Below, piece after piece: positions 26,490 to 35,700 of a stretch of 64,000 nucleotides of DNA. The notes under the pieces were generated by a model. That model was not told where the DNA came from and did no database searches. It saw only the letters and a program-made list of their open reading frames with translations. Made by a program: the position numbers and the translations under genes. Each line of letters starts with the position of its first letter. Position 1 is the stretch's first letter. The stretch spans positions 1-64,000 of the forward strand of contig NZ_JAPDHX010000007.1 in the NCBI RefSeq assembly GCF_025972045.1, given 5' to 3'. The DNA comes from Micropruina sonneratiae. Its GTDB lineage: Bacteria; Actinomycetota; Actinomycetes; Propionibacteriales; Propionibacteriaceae.

Positions 26490-27188
26490 TCAGTCCCTGA
26501 TCAGCGGTGGGTTGAGACCCACCGCGTCACCCGCCCGGTACAGCGCGGCGGGGCGTCCGGGACCCTCGCTGCGGGTGCGGCCGGTGTCGATCAGCAGGCC
26601 GGGCGTTCCGGTCACCTTGCGGTGGAAATTGCGCGGGTCGAGCCCGGTTCCCCAGACCGCCTCGTACACCCCGCGCAGGTCGGCGACGGTGAACTCCTCG
26701 GGACAGAAAGCCGTAGCCAGAGTGGAGTATTCGAGCTTGGCGCGGGCCCGTTCCAGGCCGTCGGCGAGCACCCGGTCGTGGTCGAAGGCGAGCCCGCCGG
26801 CCAACGCCTGGTCGATCGGCACCCAGGCCGCCGAGGCGGCGTCCGAGCCGGGGGTGACGTCGGGCAGGTCGGGCGCCAGCGCCAGGTAGGCGACCGAGAT
26901 CACCCGGGTGCGGGGGTCGCGCCCCGGGTCGCCGTAGCTGCGCAACTGCTCCAGGTGCGCCTCCACCTGCCGCAGACCGGTCTCTTCGCGTAGTTCGCGC
27001 TCCGCGGCGGCGTCCAGGGTCTCGTCGGGCCCGACGAAGCCGCCCGGTAACGCCCGGCGCCACAGGAACGGGTCGACCCCCCGGGTCACCAGCAGCACCC
27101 GCAAACCGTCCTCGCGCAGCGTGAAGACCACCAGGTCGACCGCCACCGCCTGCGGAAAGGTCGCTGGATCCTGCTGCCATTCACCCAT
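26490..27188 (-). CDS. NrtR-like regulator: NUDIX domain with winged helix
   Basis: A 232-residue protein. Residues 15-150 form a NUDIX fold with the complete box GGFVGPDETLDAAAERELRE followed by ETGL. The C-terminal 75 residues (from FTVADLRGVYEAVWG, with NFHRKV) match the winged-helix domain of NrtR proteins, which sense ADP-ribose or related NAD metabolites and repress NAD genes. It is divergent from the SPFH/NAD-kinase-like pair, with two palindromes in the 79-bp gap, so it very probably controls both directions. A plain NUDIX hydrolase is the less likely alternative. Confidence 0.85.
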   Translation of the reverse strand: MGEWQQDPATFPQAVAVDLVVFTLREDGLRVLLVTRGVDPFLWRRALPGGFVGPDETLDAAAERELREETGLRQVEAHLEQLRSYGDPGRDPRTRVISVAYLALAPDLPDVTPGSDAASAAWVPIDQALAGGLAFDHDRVLADGLERARAKLEYSTLATAFCPEEFTVADLRGVYEAVWGTGLDPRNFHRKVTGTPGLLIDTGRTRSEGPGRPAALYRAGDAVGLNPPLIRD

Positions 27189-27203
27189 CCCCGCACCCTA
27201 TCG

Positions 27204-27249
27204 CGTCAGATTGACGATTAATACGGAACGGGTTATCGTCATAATGACG
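27204..27249. promoter_or_regulatory. Twin palindromic operators CGTCAnnnTGACG
   Basis: CGTCAGATTGACG (27204-27216) and CGTCATAATGACG (27237-27249) have the same ten fixed bases and lie 33 bp apart, about three helical turns. They occupy the divergent promoter region between the NrtR-like gene and the SPFH gene; the second lies 18 bp before the SPFH ATG, just ahead of its ribosome-binding site. Confidence 0.75.
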
Positions 27250-27267
27250 AGAACAAAGGAGGACCCC

Positions 27268-28269
27268 ATGGCCACGATCACCGCCTACCCGTTCCTGCGC
27301 CACCTGCGCGCCGGCACCACGGGGCACGTGCTGCAACTTCGCGACGGCCGCGTGGTGCGCTCGGGAACCGGCCTGGCGTTCTGGTTCCGGCCGCTCACCG
27401 CGGTGCTGTCCGAGGTGCCGGTCGACGATCGCGAACTGCCGGTCGTGGCCCACGCCCGCACCGCCGACCTGCAGCAGGTCACCGCGCAGGTGACGGTCAG
27501 CTACCGCTTCACCCAACCCGAACTGGCCGCCGAGCGCCTCGACTTCGGCATCGACCCGCGCACCGGTCAGTGGACGGCCTCCCCACTCGAGCAGGTCGGC
27601 CAACTGCTCGGCGAACTCGCCACCGGCCACGTGATGGACGCCGTCGCCGGCCTCACCCTGCGCGAGGCGGTCTCGGTCGCCACCGGACCGCTCGGTGAAC
27701 GGGTCGGCGCCGCCCTCGGCGCAGACGCTCGGCTCACCGCCGGCCTGGCCGTCCTCGGCGTCCGGATCAGGTCGGTGCGCGCCGACGCGGACCTCGAGAA
27801 GGCACTGCAGACCCCGGCCCGCGAGGCCGCCCAGACCGAGGCGGATCGCTCCACCTACGAACGCCGCGCCAAGGCGGTCGAGCGCGAGCGGGCCATCGCC
27901 GAGAACGAACTCGCGAACCGGATCGAACTCGCCACCCGGGAGAAGCAACTGGTCACCCAGGAGGGCGCCAACGCCCGTGCGCGGGCCGAGGAGGCGGCCG
28001 CGGCCGCGCTGATCGACGAGCGGTCCAAGGCCGAGCGACGGCGGTTGGTGACCGACGCCTCGGTCGAGGCGACCCGCGCCGTCGGGCAGGCGGAGGCCGA
28101 CGCCGAGACCGCCCGGCTGGCCGCCGCCGCCACGGTGTCGACCGAGGTGCTGCAGGTGCTGGCGCTGCGCGAACTGGCGGCGCACCTGCCCGCCATCGGC
28201 TCGCTGACCCTCACCCCCGACGTCCTCACCGGCGCGCTGGCCGCGCTCGGCGTCCGCAAGGAGGCGTGA
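27268..28269 (+). CDS. SPFH/Band 7 domain protein
   Basis: A 333-residue protein with an SPFH (stomatin/prohibitin/flotillin) domain over about residues 20-190 and a long charged coiled coil from RSTYERRAKAVERERAIAE to about 290, followed by a hydrophobic C-terminal segment. There is no N-terminal membrane helix, so any membrane attachment is peripheral. SPFH proteins form large ring or cage oligomers. AAAGGAGGA sits before the ATG. The stop is one base from the GTG of the NAD-kinase-like gene, so the two products are made together. Confidence 0.88.
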   Translation: MATITAYPFLRHLRAGTTGHVLQLRDGRVVRSGTGLAFWFRPLTAVLSEVPVDDRELPVVAHARTADLQQVTAQVTVSYRFTQPELAAERLDFGIDPRTGQWTASPLEQVGQLLGELATGHVMDAVAGLTLREAVSVATGPLGERVGAALGADARLTAGLAVLGVRIRSVRADADLEKALQTPAREAAQTEADRSTYERRAKAVERERAIAENELANRIELATREKQLVTQEGANARARAEEAAAAALIDERSKAERRRLVTDASVEATRAVGQAEADAETARLAAAATVSTEVLQVLALRELAAHLPAIGSLTLTPDVLTGALAALGVRKEA

Positions 28270-28270
28270 G

Positions 28271-29233
28271 GTGAGCCTGCAGCCGCGCGCGATCGTGGTG
28301 CACCGCGCCGCCGAACTCGACGGGCTGATCGACCGGCACGGTACCCGGGGCCAGGTGGAGTTCTTCCTGCGCACCCGGGGCCGCAGCCTGGCCGACCTGC
28401 AGGACCGCTCCGACGCGCTGGACGCCGCCCTGGCCACCGCCCGGGCGGCCGTCCCCGCGGATTGGCGGCGGGGCTCGGTGGAACGCGCCGACCTGCACCG
28501 GTTCGACTTCGAGCCCGGCGACGTGGTGATCGTGGTCGGCCCGGACGGCCTGGTCGCCAACACCGCCAAGTACCTCGACGGCCAACCGGTGATCGGTGTC
28601 GACCCCGAGCCGGGCCGCAACCCGGGCGTGCTGGTGCAGCACCGCGCGGACGCCACCGCCGCCCTGCTGCGAGCCGTCGCCGCCGGCCGGGCGCACCTGC
28701 AGGCCCGCGCGATGGTGCGCGCCCAACTCGATGACGGCAGCATCCTGGACGCCCTGAACGACGTCTACCTCGGTCATGCCTCGCACCAGTCGGCGCGCTA
28801 CCGGCTCCGACTGCCCGATGGCCGGGGCGAGGCGCAGTCGTCGTCCGGGCTGGTCGTTGCGACCGGCACCGGGGCGACGGGCTGGGCGGCCTCCATCGCC
28901 CACGAACGCGGCGGCTCGACGCTGCCGGCCGCGGCGGCGTCCGAACTGGCGTGGTTCGTGCGTGAGGCCTGGCCGTCGCCATTCACCGGCACGTCCTTCA
29001 CGGCCGGGCTGCTGGACGCCGACGCCGGCCTCGAGGTGATCGTGCAGTCGGACGCCCTGGTCGCCTTCGGCGACGGCCTGGAAGCCGATCGGCTCACCGC
29101 CACCTGGGGCCAGACGGTCCTGCTCGCCACCTCGCCCCGGCGCCTGCAGCTGGTGGTCGCCGACTCACCACCGGCCAGCCGCGCCCCGCGGCGGCGTCCG
29201 TGGCTCAGCCCTGCTCGGCCCACCAGGCCCTGA
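28271..29233 (+). CDS. NAD-kinase-like protein
   Basis: A 320-residue protein whose pattern follows the ATP-NAD kinase fold: VVGPDGLVANTAKYL stands where kinases have GGDGT, ALNDVYLGHASHQSARYRL where they have the NE/D motif, and SSGLVVATGTGATGWAAS resembles the TGSTAY loop. The GGD motif reads GPD, so catalysis is uncertain; a binding or altered-substrate role is possible. It starts with GTG one base after the SPFH stop. Its last 29 bases overlap the convergent pcnA gene. Confidence 0.75.
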   Translation: MSLQPRAIVVHRAAELDGLIDRHGTRGQVEFFLRTRGRSLADLQDRSDALDAALATARAAVPADWRRGSVERADLHRFDFEPGDVVIVVGPDGLVANTAKYLDGQPVIGVDPEPGRNPGVLVQHRADATAALLRAVAAGRAHLQARAMVRAQLDDGSILDALNDVYLGHASHQSARYRLRLPDGRGEAQSSSGLVVATGTGATGWAASIAHERGGSTLPAAAASELAWFVREAWPSPFTGTSFTAGLLDADAGLEVIVQSDALVAFGDGLEADRLTATWGQTVLLATSPRRLQLVVADSPPASRAPRRRPWLSPARPTRP

Positions 29234-30668
29234 GCGCCTCGGTGGCGCGTTCCTCACCGAGCGGGCCGTCCTCGATGCGCTTGTCGAGCAGGAACTTGTA
29301 CGCGCGACCCACGTCCCGACCGGGCGGGATGCCCAGGATCGCCATGATCTGGGTGCCGTCCAGGTCGGGCCGTAGCGAATCCAGCTCCTCCTGCTTGGCG
29401 AGCTCGTCGATGCGCCACTCCAGCTGCTCATAGGCGGTGCGCAGCCGGGCCGCCTTGCGCGCGTTGCGGGTGGTGCAGTCCGAGCGGGTCAGCACGTGCA
29501 GCCGCTCCAACTGGTCGCCGGCGTCGCGGACGTAGCGGCGCACCGCCGCATCGGACCAGTCGGCGTCGGCGTAGCCGTGGAAGCGCAGGTGCAGCTCGAC
29601 CAGCTTCGCCACCGCCTTGATCTGGTCGTTGGGGAAGCGCAGCGCCTGCATCCGCTTCGTCGCCATCTTCGCCCCCACCACGTCGTGGTGGTGGAAGGAC
29701 ACCTTGCCGCCCGGCTCGAAGCGCCGCGTCCGGGGCTTGCCGATGTCGTGCAGCAGCGCCGCCAGCCGGGCGATCAGATCCGGGCCACCCAGCCTGTACT
29801 CCAAGTCGATGGTCTGGTCGAGCACGGTCAGGGTGTGTTCGTAGACGTCCTTGTGCCGGTTGTGCTCGTCGCGCTCCATCCGCAGCGCCGGCAACTCCGG
29901 CAGCACGCGCTCGGCCAGGCCGGTCGACACCAGCAGGTTCAGCCCGGCCCGCGGGTCGGGCGCCATGATCGTCTTGACGAGTTCCTCGCGGACCCGCTCG
30001 GCCGACACGATCGAGATGCGCTCGGCCATGTCCGTCATCGCGGCCACCACGTCCGGCGCCGGACGGAAGCCGAGTTGCGCAGTGAACCGGGCCGCCCGCA
30101 GCATGCGCAGCGGGTCGTCGCTGAACGACAACTCGGGCGTGGACGGCGTCATCAGCACCCGGTGCTCCAGGTCGTCACGCCCGCCGAACGCGTCGAGCAG
30201 CTCGCCCGAGGCCATGTCGAGCGCCATCGCGTTGACGGTGAAGTCACGGCGCACCAGGTCACCGCCCAGATGATCGCCGAAGACCACCGACGGCTTGCGC
30301 GAGTCGGCGCTGTAGGCGTCGGAGCGGAACGTGGTCACCTCGATCACCAGGCGGCCCTCGGGTGCGAAGTCGGCCGTCGGCGTCCGGTCGTCGACAACGG
30401 CGCAGCCTATGGTGCCGAAGTCGCGGCCCATGTCCCACACCGCGTCGGTGAGCCGTCGCAGCAGGCGTTCGATCTCGTCCGGGCGGGCCGAGGTGGTGAA
30501 GTCCAGGTCGTGCCCGGCCCGGCCCAGCAGTGCGTCCCGCACCGGGCCGCCGACCAGGTAAAGCTCGTGGCCGGCGGCGGAGAACGACTCCGCCATCGCC
30601 GTGACCGTGGCCGAGCTCGTGCGCAGCCACTCGAGGGCGGCACGCTGGGCGCTGGTCAGATCGGGCAC
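29205..30668 (-). CDS. pcnA: CCA tRNA nucleotidyltransferase
   Basis: Adds or repairs the 3' CCA end of tRNA. The class II nucleotidyltransferase motif LVGGPVRDALLGRAGHDLDF (about residues 35-54) has the catalytic Asp pair. RRDFTVNAMALD and an HD domain (LLHDIGKPRTR, with FHHHDVVGA) follow, as in actinobacterial CCA enzymes. The GTG at 30668 (MPDLTSAQRAALEW) gives 487 residues, the usual size, though the frame stays open to 30800. Its place, divergent from the DUF6049-like/murJ genes, is the same as Rv3907c in M. tuberculosis. Confidence 0.92.
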   Translation of the reverse strand: MPDLTSAQRAALEWLRTSSATVTAMAESFSAAGHELYLVGGPVRDALLGRAGHDLDFTTSARPDEIERLLRRLTDAVWDMGRDFGTIGCAVVDDRTPTADFAPEGRLVIEVTTFRSDAYSADSRKPSVVFGDHLGGDLVRRDFTVNAMALDMASGELLDAFGGRDDLEHRVLMTPSTPELSFSDDPLRMLRAARFTAQLGFRPAPDVVAAMTDMAERISIVSAERVREELVKTIMAPDPRAGLNLLVSTGLAERVLPELPALRMERDEHNRHKDVYEHTLTVLDQTIDLEYRLGGPDLIARLAALLHDIGKPRTRRFEPGGKVSFHHHDVVGAKMATKRMQALRFPNDQIKAVAKLVELHLRFHGYADADWSDAAVRRYVRDAGDQLERLHVLTRSDCTTRNARKAARLRTAYEQLEWRIDELAKQEELDSLRPDLDGTQIMAILGIPPGRDVGRAYKFLLDKRIEDGPLGEERATEALRAWWAEQG

Positions 30669-30719
30669 GTCGCGACACTTTACCGGCCGACGCCCCCGGC
30701 CCCGCGGCACCGCCCGAGG

Positions 30720-30767
30720 GGTTGATCCACATCGGGCACCGATGTCGGTGCCCGATGTGGACCAACC
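30720..30767. repeat. 48-bp near-perfect palindrome
   Basis: Bases 30727-30742 pair with 30745-30760 without mismatch (16 bp, 2-base centre TG), and the stem extends to 30720 and 30767 with one mismatch. It lies in the 157-bp gap between the divergent pcnA and DUF6049-like genes. It is far longer than a usual operator and could form a cruciform or a bidirectional RNA hairpin. A REP-like element is also possible. Confidence 0.8.
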
Positions 30768-30825
30768 TCCGCACCCGGCCAGCCTCCTCACCGACGCCAC
30801 CAGCCCCGCACCCTACGATGGGCGA

Positions 30826-32787
30826 GTGATCCGCACCCGTCCGGCCTGGCTCGCCCTCGTGGTGGCCTGGTTGGTCGGTACGGCTGCGGTGCTGATCGGG
30901 CCCAGCGCTCCGGCCGGGGCTGCCGCCGCACCGGAACTCAGCATCGCCCTGACCAGTCTGCGCACCGTCGGCAGTGGCAAGAAGACCAGCATCGAGCTGC
31001 AGGGCACCGTCACCAACACCGGGGCACAGCCGGCGTTCGGTGTTCGGGTGGCACTGTGGCGCACCCGTGACCCGATCCGGGAAACCACCGACTTCGACAC
31101 CGTGGTGGCCGGGCAGAGCCAGCCGTGGGGCGAGCGAATGCCCTGGTCGGAGGACCACTACTTCCGGATCAAGGAATCCGACGAGTCGTTCGACCCGGGT
31201 GCGACCGCCGAGTTCACGGTGCGTGGCACCCTCACCGACCTGGGCTTCACCGCCGACGGTGCCGTCTACCTGACCGGCGCCCAGGTGCTGGGCACGGCCG
31301 ACGCGTCCAGCAACTACCAGGTGCTCGCGCAGAGCAGAACCTTCTACGCCACCGACCCCGGCTCGCCGCTGCCGCTGGCGTCGGTGGTGCTGCTGCAGGC
31401 CACCCCGACGAAGATCCGGCAGGACGTGTTCGCCAACGAACGCCTGGTCGGCGAACTGACCGGACGCCTCGACAGTCTGCTCACCCTGGCCGGCCGGCCC
31501 GGGATGTCCTGGCTGGTCGACCCCGCCCTGATCGACGAGGTGACCGACCTGGCCGACGGCTACACCGTCGTCGACGGGGACGACACCCGCCCGGGCACCG
31601 GACAGGCCGCGGCGCAGGCCTGGCTGGCCCGGTTCCGGGCGTTGTCCAGCCGCTACGGTGCCCGCACCCTGTTCGCCAGCCCCGACATCCTCGGCGCCGA
31701 GCACAACGACAGTCCCCAGGTGCTCACCCACGCTCTCGAGGCCGGCTCAGACGTCGCCGGGCTGGACACCCTGCCGTTGATCGTGCTGCCCCACGACGGA
31801 CTCGCCGACGCCACCCTGCCGGCCTGGCTGGCCGACGCCGATGCCGACGCCATCGCCGTCCGCACCGCCGGCATCGGCCAGGTGCTGGTGCGGGGCCGGG
31901 CCTCGTCGACCCTGCTGCGGCTCGCCCCGGCTCTGGACGCGGCCGGCGGCCCGGGGACCGACGACGGGCCCGTCCAGCGGACCCAGCGACTGCTGGCCGA
32001 GGCGGTGCTGGGCGGCGGACAGGTGCGGTTGATCACCTCGACCGGTGACGCCGACGCCGACGCGGCCGCCAATCCGAAGTGGCTGGCCCGGACCACTCTC
32101 GACCGCGTGCTGAACGGCACCCCGGCACGGCCCGCGGCCACCCTGACGCTGCCCGCCGACGCGGCCACGCTGCCGGAATCCAGGTTCGTGCAGTACGGCA
32201 TGCTCGAGGACGACTTCGCCCGCTACCGCTCGCTGGTGCCCGATTCGGTCCTGGCCGAGGACGAATCAGCAACGCTGAGCCGCCTGGTGTCGGACGCCTG
32301 GATCGACTCCACCGGCGAAGGGTCGTGGCTGCGCGCGGTCAACGACACCTTCAGCGCCTCGGCCATCCAGGGCCAGGTCAGCCTCTCGGCGAGTCCTCGG
32401 GTGCTGATGTCGTCGCGCACCAACGAGTTCCCGATGACGGTGACCAACCGGCTGGCGGAGCCAATCGTCGTGCGGATCACCTTCGCCTCGGACAACCCCC
32501 AACGGATCAGCATCGCCGACTCGGAACTGATCACGGTCGGCGCCGGCCAGAGCCAGACCGTCAATGTGCGCCCCGAGGCGAGCTCGAACGGCTTGGTGAA
32601 CATCACCGCGGGACTCCGCACCGCCTCCGGCGAACCCGTCGGTCGAACCACCCGGATCGCGGTAGAGGTCACCGACCTGGGCGTCATCGGGTGGATCATT
32701 GTCGTCGTCTCGGGTGTGGTGCTGGTGGCGACGACCGCGCTCCGCATCCGTCAGGTGCGGCGCAAGCAACGCGAGGAGGAGCAGTGA
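30826..32787 (+). CDS. Secreted, membrane-anchored DUF6049-like protein
   Basis: A 653-residue protein with a signal peptide (RPAWLALVVAWLVGTAAVLIG to about residue 35), an extracellular region, and a single C-terminal helix (VIGWIIVVVSGVVLVATT) with a short basic cytoplasmic tail. It is the counterpart by position of Rv3909, always found beside murJ in actinobacteria; a link to lipid II flipping or wall assembly is inferred. GTG at 30826 is chosen because a signal peptide begins there. Its stop overlaps the murJ start. Confidence 0.82.
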   Translation: MIRTRPAWLALVVAWLVGTAAVLIGPSAPAGAAAAPELSIALTSLRTVGSGKKTSIELQGTVTNTGAQPAFGVRVALWRTRDPIRETTDFDTVVAGQSQPWGERMPWSEDHYFRIKESDESFDPGATAEFTVRGTLTDLGFTADGAVYLTGAQVLGTADASSNYQVLAQSRTFYATDPGSPLPLASVVLLQATPTKIRQDVFANERLVGELTGRLDSLLTLAGRPGMSWLVDPALIDEVTDLADGYTVVDGDDTRPGTGQAAAQAWLARFRALSSRYGARTLFASPDILGAEHNDSPQVLTHALEAGSDVAGLDTLPLIVLPHDGLADATLPAWLADADADAIAVRTAGIGQVLVRGRASSTLLRLAPALDAAGGPGTDDGPVQRTQRLLAEAVLGGGQVRLITSTGDADADAAANPKWLARTTLDRVLNGTPARPAATLTLPADAATLPESRFVQYGMLEDDFARYRSLVPDSVLAEDESATLSRLVSDAWIDSTGEGSWLRAVNDTFSASAIQGQVSLSASPRVLMSSRTNEFPMTVTNRLAEPIVVRITFASDNPQRISIADSELITVGAGQSQTVNVRPEASSNGLVNITAGLRTASGEPVGRTTRIAVEVTDLGVIGWIIVVVSGVVLVATTALRIRQVRRKQREEEQ

Positions 32788-35700
32788 GCGACGAGGGCCG
32801 CGAAGCCCCCGCGACCGGTGGACGCCGGTTGCTCAACGCCACCGCAGTGATGGCCTCCGGCACCATGGTGTCGCGCATCCTCGGCTTCGGCCGGGCCATC
32901 CTGCTCGCGTTCGCCCTGGGCAACAGCACCCGTCAGGCCGAGATGTTCGGCCTGGCCACGCTGATCCCGAACACGCTCTACATGCTGTTCGCCGGCGGCG
33001 CCCTGAACACCGTCCTGGTGCCGCAGATCGTCCGGGCGATCAAGAACGACTCCGACGGCGGCCAGATCTACGTCAACCGGATCATGACCGCGTTCCTGGC
33101 CGCGCTGGCCGCGGTCACGGTGGTGATGGTGGCCGCGGTGCCCTGGCTGCTGACGTTGTGGACCGACCCGCAGTGGCAGTCGCTGCCGCACTGGCAGTCG
33201 CTGCTGTACATCACCTACCTGACGATGCCGCAGCTCTTCTTCTACGGCGCCTTCTTCCTGATCGGCCAGGTGCTCAACGCCAAGGACTCGTTCGGCCCCA
33301 TGATGTGGGCCCCGATCGCCAACAACATCGTCCAGATCGCCATACTGGTGCTGTACGCGGTGATCTGGGGTCAGGGACTGGACACCTCGGCGCCGTTCAC
33401 CAACGAGCAGGCGCTGCTGCTGGGCGGCGGCTCGACGCTCGGCATCGTCGTCCAGACATTGATCCTGATTCCCTACTACCGCCGCACCGGCTTCCAGTAC
33501 CGGCCGCGCTGGGATCTCAAGGGCACCGGGCTCGGGCACACGTTCCACCTCGCCAAGTGGATGATGGGCTATGTCGCCCTGACCCTGGTCGCGCAGGCGG
33601 TGGTGACCAGGCTGGCCACCTCGGCCGTGGTCGGCGGGTCGGGCGCGGGCAGCACCGCCTACAACCAGGCCTACCTGATCTGGGTGCTGCCGCATTCGCT
33701 GCTGACGGTCTCGCTCGCCACGGCGATGCTGCCCCAGGCGTCCCGGCTGGCGGCGGTGAAGGACCTGGTGGGCGTCGCCGACGAGGTCGCCCGGGCGATC
33801 CGCTTGGCGGTCACCTTCCTGGTGCCCGCCGCCATCGGCCTGATCGTGTTGGCCGACCCCATCGCGGAGGTCGCGTTCAGCCACGGCCAGGGCGCCAGCG
33901 GCTACCACTTCGTCGCCTGGACGCTGATGGCGTTCGCGATCGGCCTGGTCCCCTACACGATCCAGTACCTCTACCTGCGCGGCTTCTACGCGCTCGAGGA
34001 CACCCGGACGCCGTTCCTGCTGCAGGTGGTGATCTCGGGTCTGAACACGGTGCTCGCGGTGGCGCTGGTGCTGGCCTGGGACGACGTCAACACCGTCGCC
34101 CCCCGGCTGGCCCTCTCGTACAGCATCTCCTACCTGGTCGGGGTCTGGTTGTCGCACCGGTCGCTGCGCAAGCGGCTGGACGGCCTGGACGGGTCGGGGT
34201 TGATCCTGCATCTCGCGAAGCTGACGGCGGCCACCGTGCCCGGCGCCGCGCTGGCCTGGGCGATCACCTGGTGGTTCTCCCGGTTCACCTCGACGCTGCT
34301 GATCCTCATCGGACTGGGACTGGCGGGCGTGGTGGCCCTGCTCACCTTCTTCTTCGCCGCGAAACGGCTCGGCATCGCCGAATCGACCCAGGTGCTGCAG
34401 GCCCTGCGCCGCCGCCGCGAGGAGTCGGTGGTCTCCCAGCAGGCGGACGAGTTGGCCGAGGAGATCGGCAACGGACCCATCGTCGGCCCAGCCGACGACT
34501 CCGACCGCTCCCCGGCGTCCCCGAGGACCCCGGCGGAGCACGCCGAGGAGGTCAACGACGATCCGGACGGGGCCGGCCGTTTCGTCCCCATCGCCGCCGC
34601 CAGGCCCGTGGACGCGCCGCTGCTGCACTACCCCGACCCCGAGGACGGTCACCTGCCGGCGATGGAGGTGCCGACCGACGCCGAGGTGCCCGCGGTGGTG
34701 GTGGGTCAGGTGCTGGGCGAGCGCTACCGGCTGGACGAGGTGCTGGCCCGGCGCGGCAGCGCGCTGACCTGGCGGGCGTTCGACCAGCGGCTGTCGCGTC
34801 CGGTGCTGATGCACCTGCTGCCGCCGGACGATGCGCGCGGCCCGGAGCTGATCGGGGTGGCCAAGCGCGCCTCCGGCGCCCCCGACTCCGCCTTCCTGCG
34901 GGTGCTGGACGCCGGCTCGTTCGACGAGGGCGAGCACTACATCGTCTACGAGTACGCGCCCGGCACCTCGATCCAGCGAGTGCTCGCCGCCGGGCCGCTG
35001 TCGCCGGTCGAGTCGGCCTGGGTGGTCAAGGAGCTGGCGCAGGCGTTGTCGGCGCTGCACAGCCGCGGGCTGTACCACGAGCGGGTCAACCCCGACACGG
35101 TGGTGATCACGGCGGCCGGCAACGTCCGGATCGTCGGGCTGCTGGTCGAGGCGGCCCTCGACCCGACGCCGCAACCGTTGGCGGACGAGGCCGCGGACGT
35201 CCGCGCGCTCGGCGCTCTGCTGTACGCCTGCCTGGTCACCCGCTGGCCGGGCGGCGACGCGTACGGCCTGACCGCGGCACCCACCGACGGCGCCCGGACG
35301 CTCACCCCGGCGCAGGTGAAGGCCGGAGTGCCCCGAATGCTCGACACGCTGTGCGACCGCATCCTGAACCCGACCCCGCGCAACCGGCAGACGCCGATCA
35401 CCACCGCCCGGGCGGTCGCCCAGCAGCTGTCGGCGGTGCTCGGCCAGGCCAGCGCCGCCCCCGACCTGGAGCGCCGGCTGCGCATGCCGGTGGAGCAGTT
35501 CCGCACCGCGAAGCCGCAGACCCCCGCAGCCGGCGGAGGGCCGCGGTTCAGCTCGCCGGTGCCGCCACCCCTGCCCAGGCCGCTGGGCCCCGACGACGAC
35601 CCCTCGGCCGACGGGGACGACGACTGGGACGCCACCGGCGAGTCGACCCAGCCGTGGCAGCTCCCCGGGCTGAAGGCGGACGATCCGACCACCGAGCCGT

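Noticed and set aside
26490..27188. Plain NUDIX hydrolase such as MutT
   Set aside because: The C-terminal winged-helix-like part and the divergent palindromes fit an NrtR-type regulator better.
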